The notes beneath the pieces were generated by a model. That model was given only the letters and a program-made list of their open reading frames with translations. It ran no database searches and was not told the DNA's origin. Source: Citrobacter sp. 18056 (GTDB taxonomy: Bacteria; Pseudomonadota; Gammaproteobacteria; Enterobacterales; Enterobacteriaceae). From it: DNA of 64,000 nt. Below, piece by piece: positions 35,891 through 45,185 of this stretch. Location: the NCBI GenBank assembly GCA_902706235.1, contig CACSJR010000001.1:124001-188000 (forward strand), given 5' to 3'. The translations under genes and the position numbers were made by a program. Position 1 is the stretch's first letter. Every line of letters starts with the position of its first letter.

Positions 35891-37075
35891 CTAGTTTTCG
35901 ATGCGTGCGGTGTAGGCCGCAGACACGCGGCGGGCAACCTTACGTGCCGTAAGAGGCATGACATCTACCTTCGCAATATAGCCGTCAGGATCGACAGCCC
36001 AGCCGTGTTGCTCTGCTGCGGCGACGATCTCTTCATCCCAGTAGAGCGTTTTGCGCTGATCGCCGCGACTGGTCAGCGTCACTTCACACTCACCGTCCAG
36101 CGCACGGTACTGCCGCCAGCAGTTTTCCGGAACAGAAATGACCGAGCGCTCAGGGGCGGTGAGGACCACCTCTTCGCCCTGGTGATTAAACGTCACTTCC
36201 AGCGTACCTTTAAAGACCATGATCACCTGTACCTGCTCACAACGGTGACGGCCAAGCAGGCCGCCAGCTGGCAGTTTCAACCATTCCACTGAAAAACCAT
36301 GAGGACGGATAATTTTCGGCTGGCTGTTTCGATCCTGGCTGACACCAAACCCGATAACCGGCGCAATTTGTGCGCCGTGGCCGGGCAGGATAGCATCCAA
36401 CAATCCCTGCGAAGACCACTGGCGTTGCTCACCCGTTACCGCAAATTCGGCCATTTGCTGTGGCGTATAGTGGGTGAGGCTCTCGATCTCGGCTTGTGCC
36501 AGCTCCGGCATCAGTGCCGAAGCGTCCGGAATCGCATCTCCTTTTTCAACATCGATCAGCATGTTCTCACGGCTGAGATATAACCCGTATTCTTTCGCCG
36601 CCTGCATTACGGAAGGGTGCCAGATAATTCCGCCCGTGTTATCGCCGCCCAGTACGGTGAAGACCCAGCCATCGGTATCCGTTGCTGAAGCGTTGGTAAA
36701 ACCACGGAAAATCCACGTCGGGATCGATAAAATCGCCGGTGCGCTGAATGTTGCTTCATTTTCGCCGTTTGCCCCCCAGCGAAAACGCCAACTCCCTTCA
36801 TGGATCAGGAACACTTCGGCGGTGAAATGAAGATGAAGATTATTGGTGACGCCTTTCGGCATCGCGGCAGCGCCGATATTGAAACCGTGAGGCAGCGGAA
36901 TATTGATGACTTGCTCGCTGGATTGCGTGACGCCAGGCCCGATAAACGAGTAATTTTGCTTAAGATGAGAGCCGGGTAATTTGCAGTCAATAAACGCCAC
37001 GCTGCATGACACCATATCTTCTGGCGTAATCAGACGCTTACGGGCTTCTTCGTGGGTCAGAGTCGTGTTTTTCAT
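35891..37075 (-). CDS. Bicupin protein
   Basis: A 394-residue protein with two cupin domains: residues about 60-150 (NLHLHFTAEVFLIHEGSW, giving His, His and Glu metal ligands) and about 270-350 (GRHRCEQVQVIMVFKG). The arrangement resembles gentisate 1,2-dioxygenase and related bicupins, but the second domain has an incomplete metal set, and no specific activity can be given. The start at 37075 has a GGAGAT ribosome site. It is the last gene of the LacI-linked operon, 10 bp after the aldolase. Confidence 0.7.
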   Translation of the reverse strand: MKNTTLTHEEARKRLITPEDMVSCSVAFIDCKLPGSHLKQNYSFIGPGVTQSSEQVINIPLPHGFNIGAAAMPKGVTNNLHLHFTAEVFLIHEGSWRFRWGANGENEATFSAPAILSIPTWIFRGFTNASATDTDGWVFTVLGGDNTGGIIWHPSVMQAAKEYGLYLSRENMLIDVEKGDAIPDASALMPELAQAEIESLTHYTPQQMAEFAVTGEQRQWSSQGLLDAILPGHGAQIAPVIGFGVSQDRNSQPKIIRPHGFSVEWLKLPAGGLLGRHRCEQVQVIMVFKGTLEVTFNHQGEEVVLTAPERSVISVPENCWRQYRALDGECEVTLTSRGDQRKTLYWDEEIVAAAEQHGWAVDPDGYIAKVDVMPLTARKVARRVSAAYTARIEN

Positions 37076-37085
37076 ACCATCTCCA

Positions 37086-37868
37086 TTAATAACCGGAACC
37101 TGAGCGGGCCGGAGGAACGTCGCCGCGAGCGCGAGCAACCGCTTCGCGACCAGCCTGAGAGAGTTGCATAACATCATTTGCTGGCGTCACCAGGGTGAAG
37201 CCTTGCGCGATACGGTCAGCCGCAGCCTGGCCCGAGGTGCAGAAGATTCCGGCTATTTTTTGCGCCGCTTGAGTGCGTTTGAGAACATGATCGACCGCCG
37301 ACAGCATTTCCGGGTGCTGAGACTCTGCGCTGGCTGTACCGGTCAGCGTCAGGGAAAGATCGTTAGGCCCAATGAAAATGCCGTCTAATCCTTCAACATC
37401 GAGGATCGCATCCAGATTTTTTAAGCCGTCACGGGTTTCGATCATCGCCAGGGTCAGGATTTGCTCGTTGGCATGTTGAGGATAATCTTTGCCACCATAC
37501 AGCAGGGCACGCGCGGGTCCGAATGAGCGGTTACCCAGAGGCGGATAGCGGCAGGCCGAGACGAAACGGCGCGCCTCGTCGGCGGTGGAAACCATTGGGC
37601 AGATAATGCCGTATGCGCCTGCATCGAGCAGTTGCATAATGAGCGCCCCGTCATTGTGCGAGACACGTGCAATGGGGGTTGCAGGAGTCGATGAGAGTGC
37701 CTGCAACATGGTCAGCGCGGAGGCGAAGTCGATCATACCGTGTTGCATATCGACCGTGACCGAGTCATACCCCTGGTGGCCGACGATTTCGGCACTGTAA
37801 CTGCTCGGAATGGCCAGCCAGCCATTGATTATCGGTTGCTGGCGTTGTTTTAGTGGGTTAAGTCGCAT
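37086..37868 (-). CDS. HpcH/HpaI-type class II aldolase
   Basis: A 260-residue TIM-barrel aldolase of the HpcH/HpaI/GarL/RhmA family, which cleaves 2-keto-3-deoxy acids to pyruvate (or a related oxo acid) and an aldehyde with a divalent metal. Catalytic Arg is in IARVSHND, metal-binding Glu in MIETRDGL and Asp in PNDLSLTL. The start at 37868 follows GAGG and overlaps the hydrolase end by 19 bp. It probably performs the carbon-carbon cleavage of the pathway encoded by the operon. Confidence 0.87.
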   Translation of the reverse strand: MRLNPLKQRQQPIINGWLAIPSSYSAEIVGHQGYDSVTVDMQHGMIDFASALTMLQALSSTPATPIARVSHNDGALIMQLLDAGAYGIICPMVSTADEARRFVSACRYPPLGNRSFGPARALLYGGKDYPQHANEQILTLAMIETRDGLKNLDAILDVEGLDGIFIGPNDLSLTLTGTASAESQHPEMLSAVDHVLKRTQAAQKIAGIFCTSGQAAADRIAQGFTLVTPANDVMQLSQAGREAVARARGDVPPARSGSGY

Positions 37869-38593
37869 AGCAGGACCTCGTTTAACCATGAATGAAGGGC
37901 TTTGGCTGTCAATTGTGGCGCTTCAAGCGGCACAAAGTGACCGACGCCAGGCAGCGTTTGCCAGTCTGCAGAGGGCGCAGCGCGGTGTACAGCGCGATGA
38001 TGCTCCGCCGTGCAAATCGGGTCTTCTTCACCGTTCACCAGCAGAACCGGTACGGTGAGTTTTGCCAGAGCATCCCGACGATCGATGCGGCTGATGGCGA
38101 TTTCTGTCTGTCTGGCGAAGACCTCATGACCGCAATTTTGCGCCATGGCGATAATGTGCTGGCGCAAATCGTCATCGTTTTGGCGCTGACCAGCGACATA
38201 GCGTGGCCAGAGCTGTTGTGTAATAAACGCCTCAAACCCAAGCGCCCGAGCGTGTTCTACAGCCGCCCGGCGCGGTTGCGCATTTTGCGGCAGATCGGCA
38301 AACGGATTGACCGAAATCAGCGCCAGCCCCGCGATACACTCCGGGGCGATGGCCTGCAACTGTAACGCGACAATCGCGCCCAATGAAAATCCACACACAC
38401 AGAACCTTGCAGGTAGCTGCGCCAGCAGACGCTCTGCGGCGGCTTGTGCGCACGCTTCGTCTTGCAGCGTCAGACACTGCACATGACTGACAGAGAGTGT
38501 ATTCAGCATCGGTTGCCAGAGCTGCTCGTCGCACAGGGTGCCGCCGAGCAGAATTAACGGAACAGCCTCGTTTTTAATCGGTTTCATCTTCAT
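37850..38593 (-). CDS. Alpha/beta hydrolase
   Basis: A 247-residue alpha/beta-hydrolase with nucleophile elbow GFSLG at about residue 69, acidic residue in NGEEDPIC and catalytic His in GVGHFVPLE. Family members include lactonases, meta-cleavage product hydrolases and esterases. In this operon it may open a lactone or ester before or after the oxidation steps. It begins in a 4-bp overlap with the MFS gene. Confidence 0.85.
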   Translation of the reverse strand: MKMKPIKNEAVPLILLGGTLCDEQLWQPMLNTLSVSHVQCLTLQDEACAQAAAERLLAQLPARFCVCGFSLGAIVALQLQAIAPECIAGLALISVNPFADLPQNAQPRRAAVEHARALGFEAFITQQLWPRYVAGQRQNDDDLRQHIIAMAQNCGHEVFARQTEIAISRIDRRDALAKLTVPVLLVNGEEDPICTAEHHRAVHRAAPSADWQTLPGVGHFVPLEAPQLTAKALHSWLNEVLLCDLTH

Positions 38594-39783
38594 GCCGGTA
38601 CGGTTTCAGGTTCACGACGGGCTTCAACCATGCGGATCACATGATGGATGAGCACAATCGACAGGATGGAAATCAGGCCGACCACCAGGAATCCCTGCTT
38701 CATGGCGAAGTAGTATTTGATGTAGCCGACCAGCACCGGGCCGAAGAAAATCCCGGCGGAGTAGATACTCTGATAAAGCCCGACGCGGGTGGACTGCTGC
38801 CAGACCGGCGTATGGGTGATTATCAGAGAATTCAGCACGGTGAAAATCATACCGAAGGACACGCCAGCCAGCGCCTGCAGGCCATAGAGCGCCAGTATAT
38901 TCGGCGCATAAGGCATTGCGATGGCGACCACCCCTTGCATCACCCCGCCAATCACCGCGGTTTTGGCGAGGCCGAGTCGGCGATAAAACACCGGCGCGCA
39001 GAGTGCGGTGGAGAGGGCGTAAAAGAACAAGTGAATGCTGCTTAATGTTGCCAGTGAACCTGCCGCCATGCCGAATCCTTCCGCCAGCAGCGGCGTGAGG
39101 GTATCGCGGGTGGCAAACGGCACCATCATCACCGCGGCACAGAGGCCGCCGAGAAACCAGACAGATTTATCGCTAAGCTGGCTGCGCACGGCGGAAGCGG
39201 CGGCTTCTTCACGCGCACGCTCAGGACGGCGTTCACGGATGAAGAACGTCAGCAGCAGGGCGAGGGTTGCCGCCGCGGTGGCGACGAGAAAGCTCGACTG
39301 TGGGCCGAAATGACGCGCCATAAACCCCGCCAGTGAGATGCCAATAAAAGTGCCTACCGGGGAGGTGACGCTGAGCAACGCCACGGCGGCAGCGGCTTCA
39401 AGAGGTGGGAAGAAGGCGACAAACATCACGTTGTAAATCACCCATGTCGCGCTGGTCACGCCATCGGCCAGCTTGGCAATAAACAAGGTTTCCGGTGTCG
39501 GATGTAAAAACACTATCGGCCAGGAAAGAATGGTAAACAGCAAACCTACCTGAATAATGCGTTTACGGTTATGAAAACGGTCGGAAAGGATGCCTGTAGG
39601 GAAACGCAGCAGCATCGACGCTAATCCCGTCGCACCGATAATAATGCCCATCGTTCGGGCCTCGACATTTAGTGAGGTAATGTAAGGCGCGAGAAACGGA
39701 TCGAAAGCATGAATGCTGACGAAAAACAGCAGGCTGATAATGAAGAACAGCAGGACATCACGACGCAGTAATTGCACAGACAT
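38590..39783 (-). CDS. MFS transporter (paralogue of the one at 27590)
   Basis: A 397-residue inner-membrane carrier with 12 predicted segments. Shared blocks with the carrier at 27590 (LLFFIISLLFF, MLLRFPTGILSDRFHNRK, VPFATRDTLTP, RRLGLAKTAVIGG, LQALAGVSFGM) show a common ancestor. A GGAGG ribosome site precedes the start. It belongs to the LacI-linked operon and probably imports its substrate. Confidence 0.87.
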   Translation of the reverse strand: MSVQLLRRDVLLFFIISLLFFVSIHAFDPFLAPYITSLNVEARTMGIIIGATGLASMLLRFPTGILSDRFHNRKRIIQVGLLFTILSWPIVFLHPTPETLFIAKLADGVTSATWVIYNVMFVAFFPPLEAAAAVALLSVTSPVGTFIGISLAGFMARHFGPQSSFLVATAAATLALLLTFFIRERRPERAREEAAASAVRSQLSDKSVWFLGGLCAAVMMVPFATRDTLTPLLAEGFGMAAGSLATLSSIHLFFYALSTALCAPVFYRRLGLAKTAVIGGVMQGVVAIAMPYAPNILALYGLQALAGVSFGMIFTVLNSLIITHTPVWQQSTRVGLYQSIYSAGIFFGPVLVGYIKYYFAMKQGFLVVGLISILSIVLIHHVIRMVEARREPETVPA

Positions 39784-39797
39784 AATAACCTCCAGAT

Positions 39798-40565
39798 TCA
39801 GGATGCGGTCCAGCCGCCATCAACCATTAACGCTGTGCCCGTGATCAGAGCTGCAGCCGGGGAGACCAGAAACACCACCGGTCCCATCACATCTTCCAGT
39901 TGCCCTAAACGCCCGAGTTTAATGTTACTCAGGACCTGCTGATGAAATTGCGGGTCGGCCAGTGAGCTTTGCGACAGTTCGGTTTCAATAAACGTCGGGC
40001 ACAGGGTGTTGACGCGGATCCCGAAGGGGCCTAATTCAATGGCCATCGCCCGGGTGAGGCCTTCCAGTGCAAATTTTGATGCGCAATAAACGCTGCGCAT
40101 GGGGCCGCCAACATGGCCCATTTGTGATGAAATATGCACAATCGAACCCTGAATGCCGGCACTTTTCATCCGCCGTACCACTTGCTGAGACAGGAAAAAT
40201 GTCGCCCGCACGTTGATGTCCATAACGGCGTCATAGTTCTCCTGACTGACATCGGTGAAATGCTGATGCCGTGCCAGTCCAGCGCTGTTAACCAAAATAT
40301 CCATTTGAGGAAGGTGTTCGATAACGTGCTGAACATCCTCAGTCCGGGTGATGTCAACCTGCACCGGGTTGAGTTTCAGGCCTGCCTCGCTGGCCGTCAC
40401 TACCGCGCTATTGAGCCGGGAAGCGTCACGGGCGGCAATCCATACCTCTGCGCCGGCCTCGGCCAGTGCCAGTCCCGCAGCATATCCGATGCCGCGAGAA
40501 CCTCCTGTCACCAGCGCGCGTTTTCCATCCAGACGAAAACTGGGGGTTTTGGGCAACGTCATCAT
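39798..40565 (-). CDS. Short-chain dehydrogenase/reductase
   Basis: A 255-residue SDR oxidoreductase. The cofactor motif is TGGSRGIGYA, the structural NAG motif appears as NSAGLA, and the catalytic Ser/Tyr/Lys are in VHISSQMG and YCASK. ATG codons at 40565 and 40562 are both possible after AAGG. It starts 7 bp after the histidinol-dehydrogenase-like gene. Together the two would oxidise a secondary and a primary alcohol group of the substrate. Confidence 0.88.
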   Translation of the reverse strand: MMTLPKTPSFRLDGKRALVTGGSRGIGYAAGLALAEAGAEVWIAARDASRLNSAVVTASEAGLKLNPVQVDITRTEDVQHVIEHLPQMDILVNSAGLARHQHFTDVSQENYDAVMDINVRATFFLSQQVVRRMKSAGIQGSIVHISSQMGHVGGPMRSVYCASKFALEGLTRAMAIELGPFGIRVNTLCPTFIETELSQSSLADPQFHQQVLSNIKLGRLGQLEDVMGPVVFLVSPAAALITGTALMVDGGWTAS

Positions 40566-40572
40566 TACATCC

Positions 40573-41880
40573 TTATTCAACAATGCCGGCGTAAGGCACA
40601 TTTCTGTGTCCGTAGCGGCGTACGCGAATGTTTGCTTGCTCACCGTGACCTGCAAATCCTTCAAGCGCACACAGGCGAGAGCAATATTCGCCAACATGGG
40701 TTGAAGCTTCATCGGTAAGGACTTTTTGGTAAGAACACGTTTTGAGGAATTTGCCTACCCATAATCCACCGGTATAACGTGCGGCCTGTTTTGTCGGCAG
40801 AGTATGGTTGGTGCCGATAACTTTATCCCCATAGGCGACGTTAGTGCGAGGTCCGAGGAACAGTGCGCCAAAATTACGCAGATTCTGCAAGAACCAGTCA
40901 GGATTACGGGTCATCACCTGTACATGTTCGAAAGCCAGTTTATCGGCGATATCCCGCATTTCTTCGTCGTTGTCAGCGACAATCACTTCGCCAAATTTGT
41001 CCCATGACTGACGAGCGATATTCGCCGTGGGTAAAATCTCTAACAAGCGCTCGATTTCAGCAAGTGTTTCAATAGCGAGTTTTTCAGAGGTCGTCAGCAA
41101 AATCGCCGGAGAGTCCGGGCCATGCTCAGCCTGACCAAGCAGGTCAGTGGCGCACAGTTCACCATCTACGCTGTCATCAGCAATTACCAGTGTTTCGGTT
41201 GGACCCGCAAACAAGTCGATACCCACGCGGCCGAAAAGTTGTCTTTTAGCCTCGGCAACAAAGGCATTGCCCGGTCCTACCAGCATATCAACGGGGGCGA
41301 TAGTTTCCGTGCCAATCGCCATCGCAGCGACAGCCTGGATCCCGCCAAGACAATAGATTTCATCGGCACCAGCCATATGCTGTGCGACGACAATTGCCGG
41401 GGCTGGTTTGCCATTGAAGGGTGGGGCGCAAGTGATGATGCGGGGAACACCCGCCACTTTTGCGGTGATGACCGACATGTGAGCTGAGGCCAGAAGAGGA
41501 TATTTTCCGCCCGGAACATAACAACCTGCCGCGCTGACCGGAATGTTTTTATGACCAAGGATCACGCCCGGCAGCGTTTCAACCTCAACATCGTGCATGC
41601 TGTCACGCTGATGCTTGGCAAAATTACGAACCTGCTCCTGGGCAAAAGCGATATCGGCAATATCTCGCTCGGACAATTGCTCATAACAGGTGGCAATTTC
41701 TTCAACGGTTAACCGGTAGCTTTCGCGATCCAGGTTGTCGAAGCGAATGGAAAGCTCCCGCACCGCCGCGTCTCCTCGTTCCGCGATATCCGCCAGAATA
41801 CTTTCGACGGTTTCCCGAACCTTACGGTCTGCGGATTTAATTGCCTCAGCTTCAGCGCCGTGTTTCAGCCATTTTGCCAT
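40573..41880 (-). CDS. Histidinol-dehydrogenase-like enzyme (HpsN type)
   Basis: A 435-residue member of the HisD family, which oxidises an alcohol to an acid in two NAD-dependent steps. The zinc and catalytic residues of HisD are recognisable: Gln and His in GQAEHGPDS, Glu-His in FEHVQV, Asp in [14 protein letters not shown] and a C-terminal His in FAGHGEQ. Context is not histidine synthesis. A relative, HpsN, oxidises dihydroxypropanesulfonate, but no desulfonating enzyme is near, so the substrate remains open. First gene of the six-gene operon, controlled from two LacI-type operators upstream. Confidence 0.85.
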   Translation of the reverse strand: MAKWLKHGAEAEAIKSADRKVRETVESILADIAERGDAAVRELSIRFDNLDRESYRLTVEEIATCYEQLSERDIADIAFAQEQVRNFAKHQRDSMHDVEVETLPGVILGHKNIPVSAAGCYVPGGKYPLLASAHMSVITAKVAGVPRIITCAPPFNGKPAPAIVVAQHMAGADEIYCLGGIQAVAAMAIGTETIAPVDMLVGPGNAFVAEAKRQLFGRVGIDLFAGPTETLVIADDSVDGELCATDLLGQAEHGPDSPAILLTTSEKLAIETLAEIERLLEILPTANIARQSWDKFGEVIVADNDEEMRDIADKLAFEHVQVMTRNPDWFLQNLRNFGALFLGPRTNVAYGDKVIGTNHTLPTKQAARYTGGLWVGKFLKTCSYQKVLTDEASTHVGEYCSRLCALEGFAGHGEQANIRVRRYGHRNVPYAGIVE

Positions 41881-41914
41881 GATTGTCTACTCTCCAGTGT
41901 CTCTTGTGCAGGTG

Positions 41915-41932
41915 TGTGAATTCGAATGCATT
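41915..41932 (-). promoter_or_regulatory. LacI-type operator 1
   Basis: TGTGAATTCGAATGCATT has the same centre and right half as operator 2 (TTCGAATGCA). It lies 35-52 bp upstream of the dehydrogenase start codon. Confidence 0.65.
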
Positions 41933-41968
41933 CATACTAGTCATGAAATAAATCGGAAAGAAACTTTT

Positions 41969-41986
41969 ATTGCATTCGAATGCAAT
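41969..41986. promoter_or_regulatory. LacI-type operator 2
   Basis: ATTGCATTCGAATGCAAT is a perfect 18-bp palindrome with the central CG step typical of LacI/PurR/GalR-family operators. Its centre is 54 bp from that of operator 1, about five helical turns, which suits looping or cooperative binding between the dehydrogenase operon and the divergent regulator gene. Confidence 0.8.
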
Positions 41987-42066
41987 GGAGATCGCAAAAA
42001 TTATGATTAAGGGGTGTAATCCCCCATAATGTCTGTCACGGTATTTCTTTTTGAAGGGAGCTCTCA

Positions 42067-43095
42067 ATGGTCGAACGTATCCGCCGTCCCGTGACAAGCT
42101 ATGAAGTGGCAAAGCTTGCAGGCGTTTCACAATCTGCGGTATCACGTGCCTTTACCGAAGGAGGCAAGGTCTCAGATGCGACTCGGGAAAAAGTCAAACT
42201 CGCCGCAGCACACCTGGGTTACCGGCCGAGTTTTGTCGCACGTTCACTGATAACCCGTCGCTCTAATATGATTGGCGTAGTGGTGCCTGGTTTGATGAAT
42301 CCCTTCTATGCCGGGCTGGTGGATGAACTGTCGCACGCCTTCAACGAAATGGGATACCGCGTGCTGCTCTTCTCAATGCAGGGCGATGGCGATACTGATC
42401 CGATTCTGGAAGATATACTGCGGCATCGCGTCGAGGCGTTGATCTTAGTGTCCACTATGCTTTCATCCCATTTTGCGGAAGAGTGTCAGCAGAATGGCTT
42501 GCCTGTATTACTGCTGAACCGAAAAAATGACAGCAAAAGCGTCTCAAGCGTGACCAGTGACAACCTCGCAGGCGGCGCACAAATTGCCGATTTTCTGGTG
42601 GCGGGTGGGCACCAGCGTCTGGCGTTTATGGCCGGGCTCGACAGTTCATCGACCAGCCGGGATCGCGAGAAAGGTTTCTGCGATCGCCTGCATGCACAGG
42701 GTTTTGCGCCACCGCTACGTGTTCAGGGTCTATACGATCTTGAAACAGCGATGGAAGCGACCCGTCAGTTGCTTAGAGGTAAAGAGCGTCCGGATGGCAT
42801 TTTCTGTGCCAATGATATTATGGCGATAGGCGCATTGAATGTGGTGGTCGGTGAGTTGGGGTTAGTGGCAGGGCAGGATATCTCTGTCGTGGGGTTCGAC
42901 AACATTCCGATGGGCGCCTGGCCTTTATTCAGCCTGACGACCTATGTTCAGCCGGTCAACGACATGGTGGCCTCCGCGGTGCGGATCATTACTCAGCGAT
43001 TCGACGATGCTGATTCACCGGCGGTCCAGCAAGTGCTGTCGGGAAAACTGGTGGTACGAAACAGTGCACGCCGACCGACCCAGACTGAAGTTTGA
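42067..43095 (+). CDS. LacI-family transcriptional regulator
   Basis: A 342-residue LacI/GalR regulator. The N-terminal helix-turn-helix and hinge read TSYEVAKLAGVSQSAVSRAF, and the C-terminal part is a periplasmic-binding-protein-like sensor domain. It is divergent from the dehydrogenase operon; two operators lie in the 186-bp gap, so autoregulation and control of that operon are expected. GGGAG ribosome site. The effector is probably the operon's substrate or an intermediate. Confidence 0.9.
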   Translation: MVERIRRPVTSYEVAKLAGVSQSAVSRAFTEGGKVSDATREKVKLAAAHLGYRPSFVARSLITRRSNMIGVVVPGLMNPFYAGLVDELSHAFNEMGYRVLLFSMQGDGDTDPILEDILRHRVEALILVSTMLSSHFAEECQQNGLPVLLLNRKNDSKSVSSVTSDNLAGGAQIADFLVAGGHQRLAFMAGLDSSSTSRDREKGFCDRLHAQGFAPPLRVQGLYDLETAMEATRQLLRGKERPDGIFCANDIMAIGALNVVVGELGLVAGQDISVVGFDNIPMGAWPLFSLTTYVQPVNDMVASAVRIITQRFDDADSPAVQQVLSGKLVVRNSARRPTQTEV

Positions 43096-43191
43096 GGCGC
43101 GATAAGAAGGGCGAAAGCTCTTCATTGCCTGAATATTGTTATGTGGGCAGCGTTTGAGAGTAACAGAAAGAGAGGAAGCGAATTTTTAGAA

Positions 43192-43268
43192 TGGTGCGTC
43201 CGAGTGGACTCGAACCACCGACCCCCACCATGTCAAGGTGGTGCTCTAACCAACTGAGCTACGGACGC
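43192..43268 (-). tRNA. tRNA-Val(GAC), copy 3
   Basis: A 77-nt cloverleaf on the minus strand with encoded CCA. Acceptor stem GCGTCCG/CGGACGC, anticodon loop TTGACAT (GAC), T-loop GGTTCGAGTCC. The sequence is identical to the copy at 43360-43436. Confidence 0.97.
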
Positions 43269-43280
43269 ACAAAAGAGAGA

Positions 43281-43357
43281 TGGTGCGTTTAATTGGACTC
43301 GAACCAACGACCCCCACCATGTCAAGGTGGTGCTCTAACCAACTGAGCTATAAACGC
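43281..43357 (-). tRNA. tRNA-Val(GAC), copy 2 (variant)
   Basis: A 77-nt tRNA with the same anticodon arm (GAC), but acceptor stem GCGTTTA and T-stem differ from the flanking copies with compensating changes. It resembles one of the two E. coli valV/valW genes. Encoded CCA. Confidence 0.97.
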
Positions 43358-43359
43358 AA

Positions 43360-43436
43360 TGGTGCGTCCGAGTGGACTCGAACCACCGACCCCCACCATG
43401 TCAAGGTGGTGCTCTAACCAACTGAGCTACGGACGC
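43360..43436 (-). tRNA. tRNA-Val(GAC), copy 1
   Basis: A 77-nt tRNA with encoded CCA, first transcribed of the three and separated from the next by 2 bp. E. coli K-12 has two tRNA-Val(GAC) genes at this site (valV, valW); here there are three. Confidence 0.97.
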
Positions 43437-43546
43437 ACAACGGGGACGAATATTAGCGGCAGGGAGGGGATGTGGCAAGAGGCAAATGCCACTTTTCTTC
43501 CAGATTTCACGCGATTGCGGAAACACTGCACAAACTGTCGAGAAAG

Positions 43547-43566
43547 CAGCCGCCCGGAGGCGGCTG
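43547..43566 (-). terminator. Hairpin after mdtK
   Basis: Stem CAGCCGCC/GGCGGCTG with loop CGGA; on the minus strand CTTTCT follows. Likely terminator of mdtK. Confidence 0.7.
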
Positions 43567-43574
43567 TCGGGCAC

Positions 43575-44948
43575 TTAGCGTGAGGCGCGAGCCAGAATAA
43601 TCGCGGAAGGCTGGCGTTGCAGGAAACGCATTCTCAGCATCATCAGGATTGCGGCAGAGGTCAGGCCGATGATAAAGCCCATCCAGAAGCCCGCCGGGCC
43701 CATACGCGGCACGACGATATCGGTTAATGCCAGAATATACCCGCATGGCAGACCGAGCACCCAATAGGCGGTGAAGGTGATAAAGAAGATCGAACGCGTG
43801 TCTTTGTACCCACGCAGGATCCCGCTGCCCACCACCTGAATGGAGTCGGAGATTTGATAAATAGCCGCCAGCAGCATCAGATGCGAGGCCAGGGTCACCA
43901 CTTCAGGATTATCGTTATAAAGAAGCGCAATATGCTCACGCATGGTCACGGTAAAAATCGCCGTCAATACCGCCATACAGACACCGACACCAAGTCCGGT
44001 ACGGGCCGCGGTTTGTGCATCAAGTGTGGAACCTTGGCCCAGACGAAAGCCCACGCGAATGGTTACCGCTGCCGCCAGCGACATTGGCAGGACGAACATC
44101 AGCGAACTGAAGTTAAGCGCAATCTGGTGTCCGGCCACATCAACAATCCCCAGAGGAGAAACCAGCAGGGCGACCACCGCAAACAGCGTCACTTCGAAAA
44201 ATAGCGCTAACGCGATAGGCAGTCCGAGCTGCACCAGACGTTTCATTATCGCGTAGTCAGGTTTCACGAACCCTTCGTAGGTGCGAATATCACGCATTGA
44301 ACGGGCGCGTTTCACGTAGGAAACCATCGCGAAGAACATGACCCAGTAAACGGAAGCTGTCGCCACGCCGCAGCCAACGCCGCCGAGTTCTGGCATACCG
44401 AAATGGCCGTAAATAAAGATGTAGTTCACCGGAATATTCACCAGCAGGCCGATAAAGCCCATCACCATGCCCGGTTTGGTTTTCGCCAGACCTTCACACT
44501 GATTACGGCATACCTGGAAGAACAAATACCCCGGAACGCCCCACAGCAACGCGCGCAAATAGCCGACGGCTTTATCCGCCAGCACCGGGTCAATATTATG
44601 CATCGCGTGAATGATATAACCGGCATTCCACAGCACTATCATCACCAGAATGGAGACAAAACCGGCGAGCCAGAATCCCTGGCGAATCTGATGGCCGATG
44701 CGGTCGCGACGACCGGAACCGTTCAGTTGGGCAACCACCGGCGTCAGGGCCAGCAGCAGGCCGTGACCAAATAAAATCGCCGGGAGCCAGATAGAGGTGC
44801 CAATAGCCACCGCCGCCATATCGGTGGCGCTGTAACCACCGGCCATGACCGTATCAACGAAACCCATTGCGGTCTGGGCCACCTGCGCAATGATGACCGG
44901 GATTGCCAGCGCGAGAAGCTGGCGCGCTTCAATAACGTACTTTTGCAC
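43575..44948 (-). CDS. mdtK: MdtK, MATE multidrug efflux pump
   Basis: A 457-residue, 12-segment cation-coupled efflux protein of the MATE family (NorM type) exporting fluoroquinolones, dyes and other cations across the inner membrane. It aligns along the whole length with E. coli MdtK ([20 protein letters not shown], then the [12 protein letters not shown] block). The start is GTG at 44948, as in E. coli, with AAGGT upstream. It is divergent from ribC. Confidence 0.96.
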   Translation of the reverse strand: MQKYVIEARQLLALAIPVIIAQVAQTAMGFVDTVMAGGYSATDMAAVAIGTSIWLPAILFGHGLLLALTPVVAQLNGSGRRDRIGHQIRQGFWLAGFVSILVMIVLWNAGYIIHAMHNIDPVLADKAVGYLRALLWGVPGYLFFQVCRNQCEGLAKTKPGMVMGFIGLLVNIPVNYIFIYGHFGMPELGGVGCGVATASVYWVMFFAMVSYVKRARSMRDIRTYEGFVKPDYAIMKRLVQLGLPIALALFFEVTLFAVVALLVSPLGIVDVAGHQIALNFSSLMFVLPMSLAAAVTIRVGFRLGQGSTLDAQTAARTGLGVGVCMAVLTAIFTVTMREHIALLYNDNPEVVTLASHLMLLAAIYQISDSIQVVGSGILRGYKDTRSIFFITFTAYWVLGLPCGYILALTDIVVPRMGPAGFWMGFIIGLTSAAILMMLRMRFLQRQPSAIILARASR

Positions 44949-45185
44949 GGGAGGTACCTTTTATTGTTTGTTATTGTTGAAGAGACTAAAAAAGCCGCCG
45001 GCACTGGCAGCAAAAAGAAAGAGCAGGGGAATTTTCGAATATATTGTAGCGAGTAATGGGTATTAAGCCAGTCAAAAAATGGCAGTGAGCACAGCCTGAC
45101 TGGCAAGGCCTGATGGCAACTGGTATTGTGCGGGGTATAAAAGGCGGTGATGATTCCGCCCTCGTAAGATACAGGAGTTAATGGC

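Noticed and set aside
40573-41880. hisD of histidine biosynthesis
   Set aside because: It keeps HisD catalytic residues but sits in a LacI-controlled catabolic operon without other his genes.
13911-43191. CRISPR array, insertion sequence or prophage in the accessory block
   Set aside because: No spaced repeats, transposase, integrase or phage structural genes were found on either strand.
43141-43200. tRNA 3' end as an island attachment site
   Set aside because: No direct repeat of the tRNA-Val 3' end was seen elsewhere in the accessory block, and no integrase gene is present.
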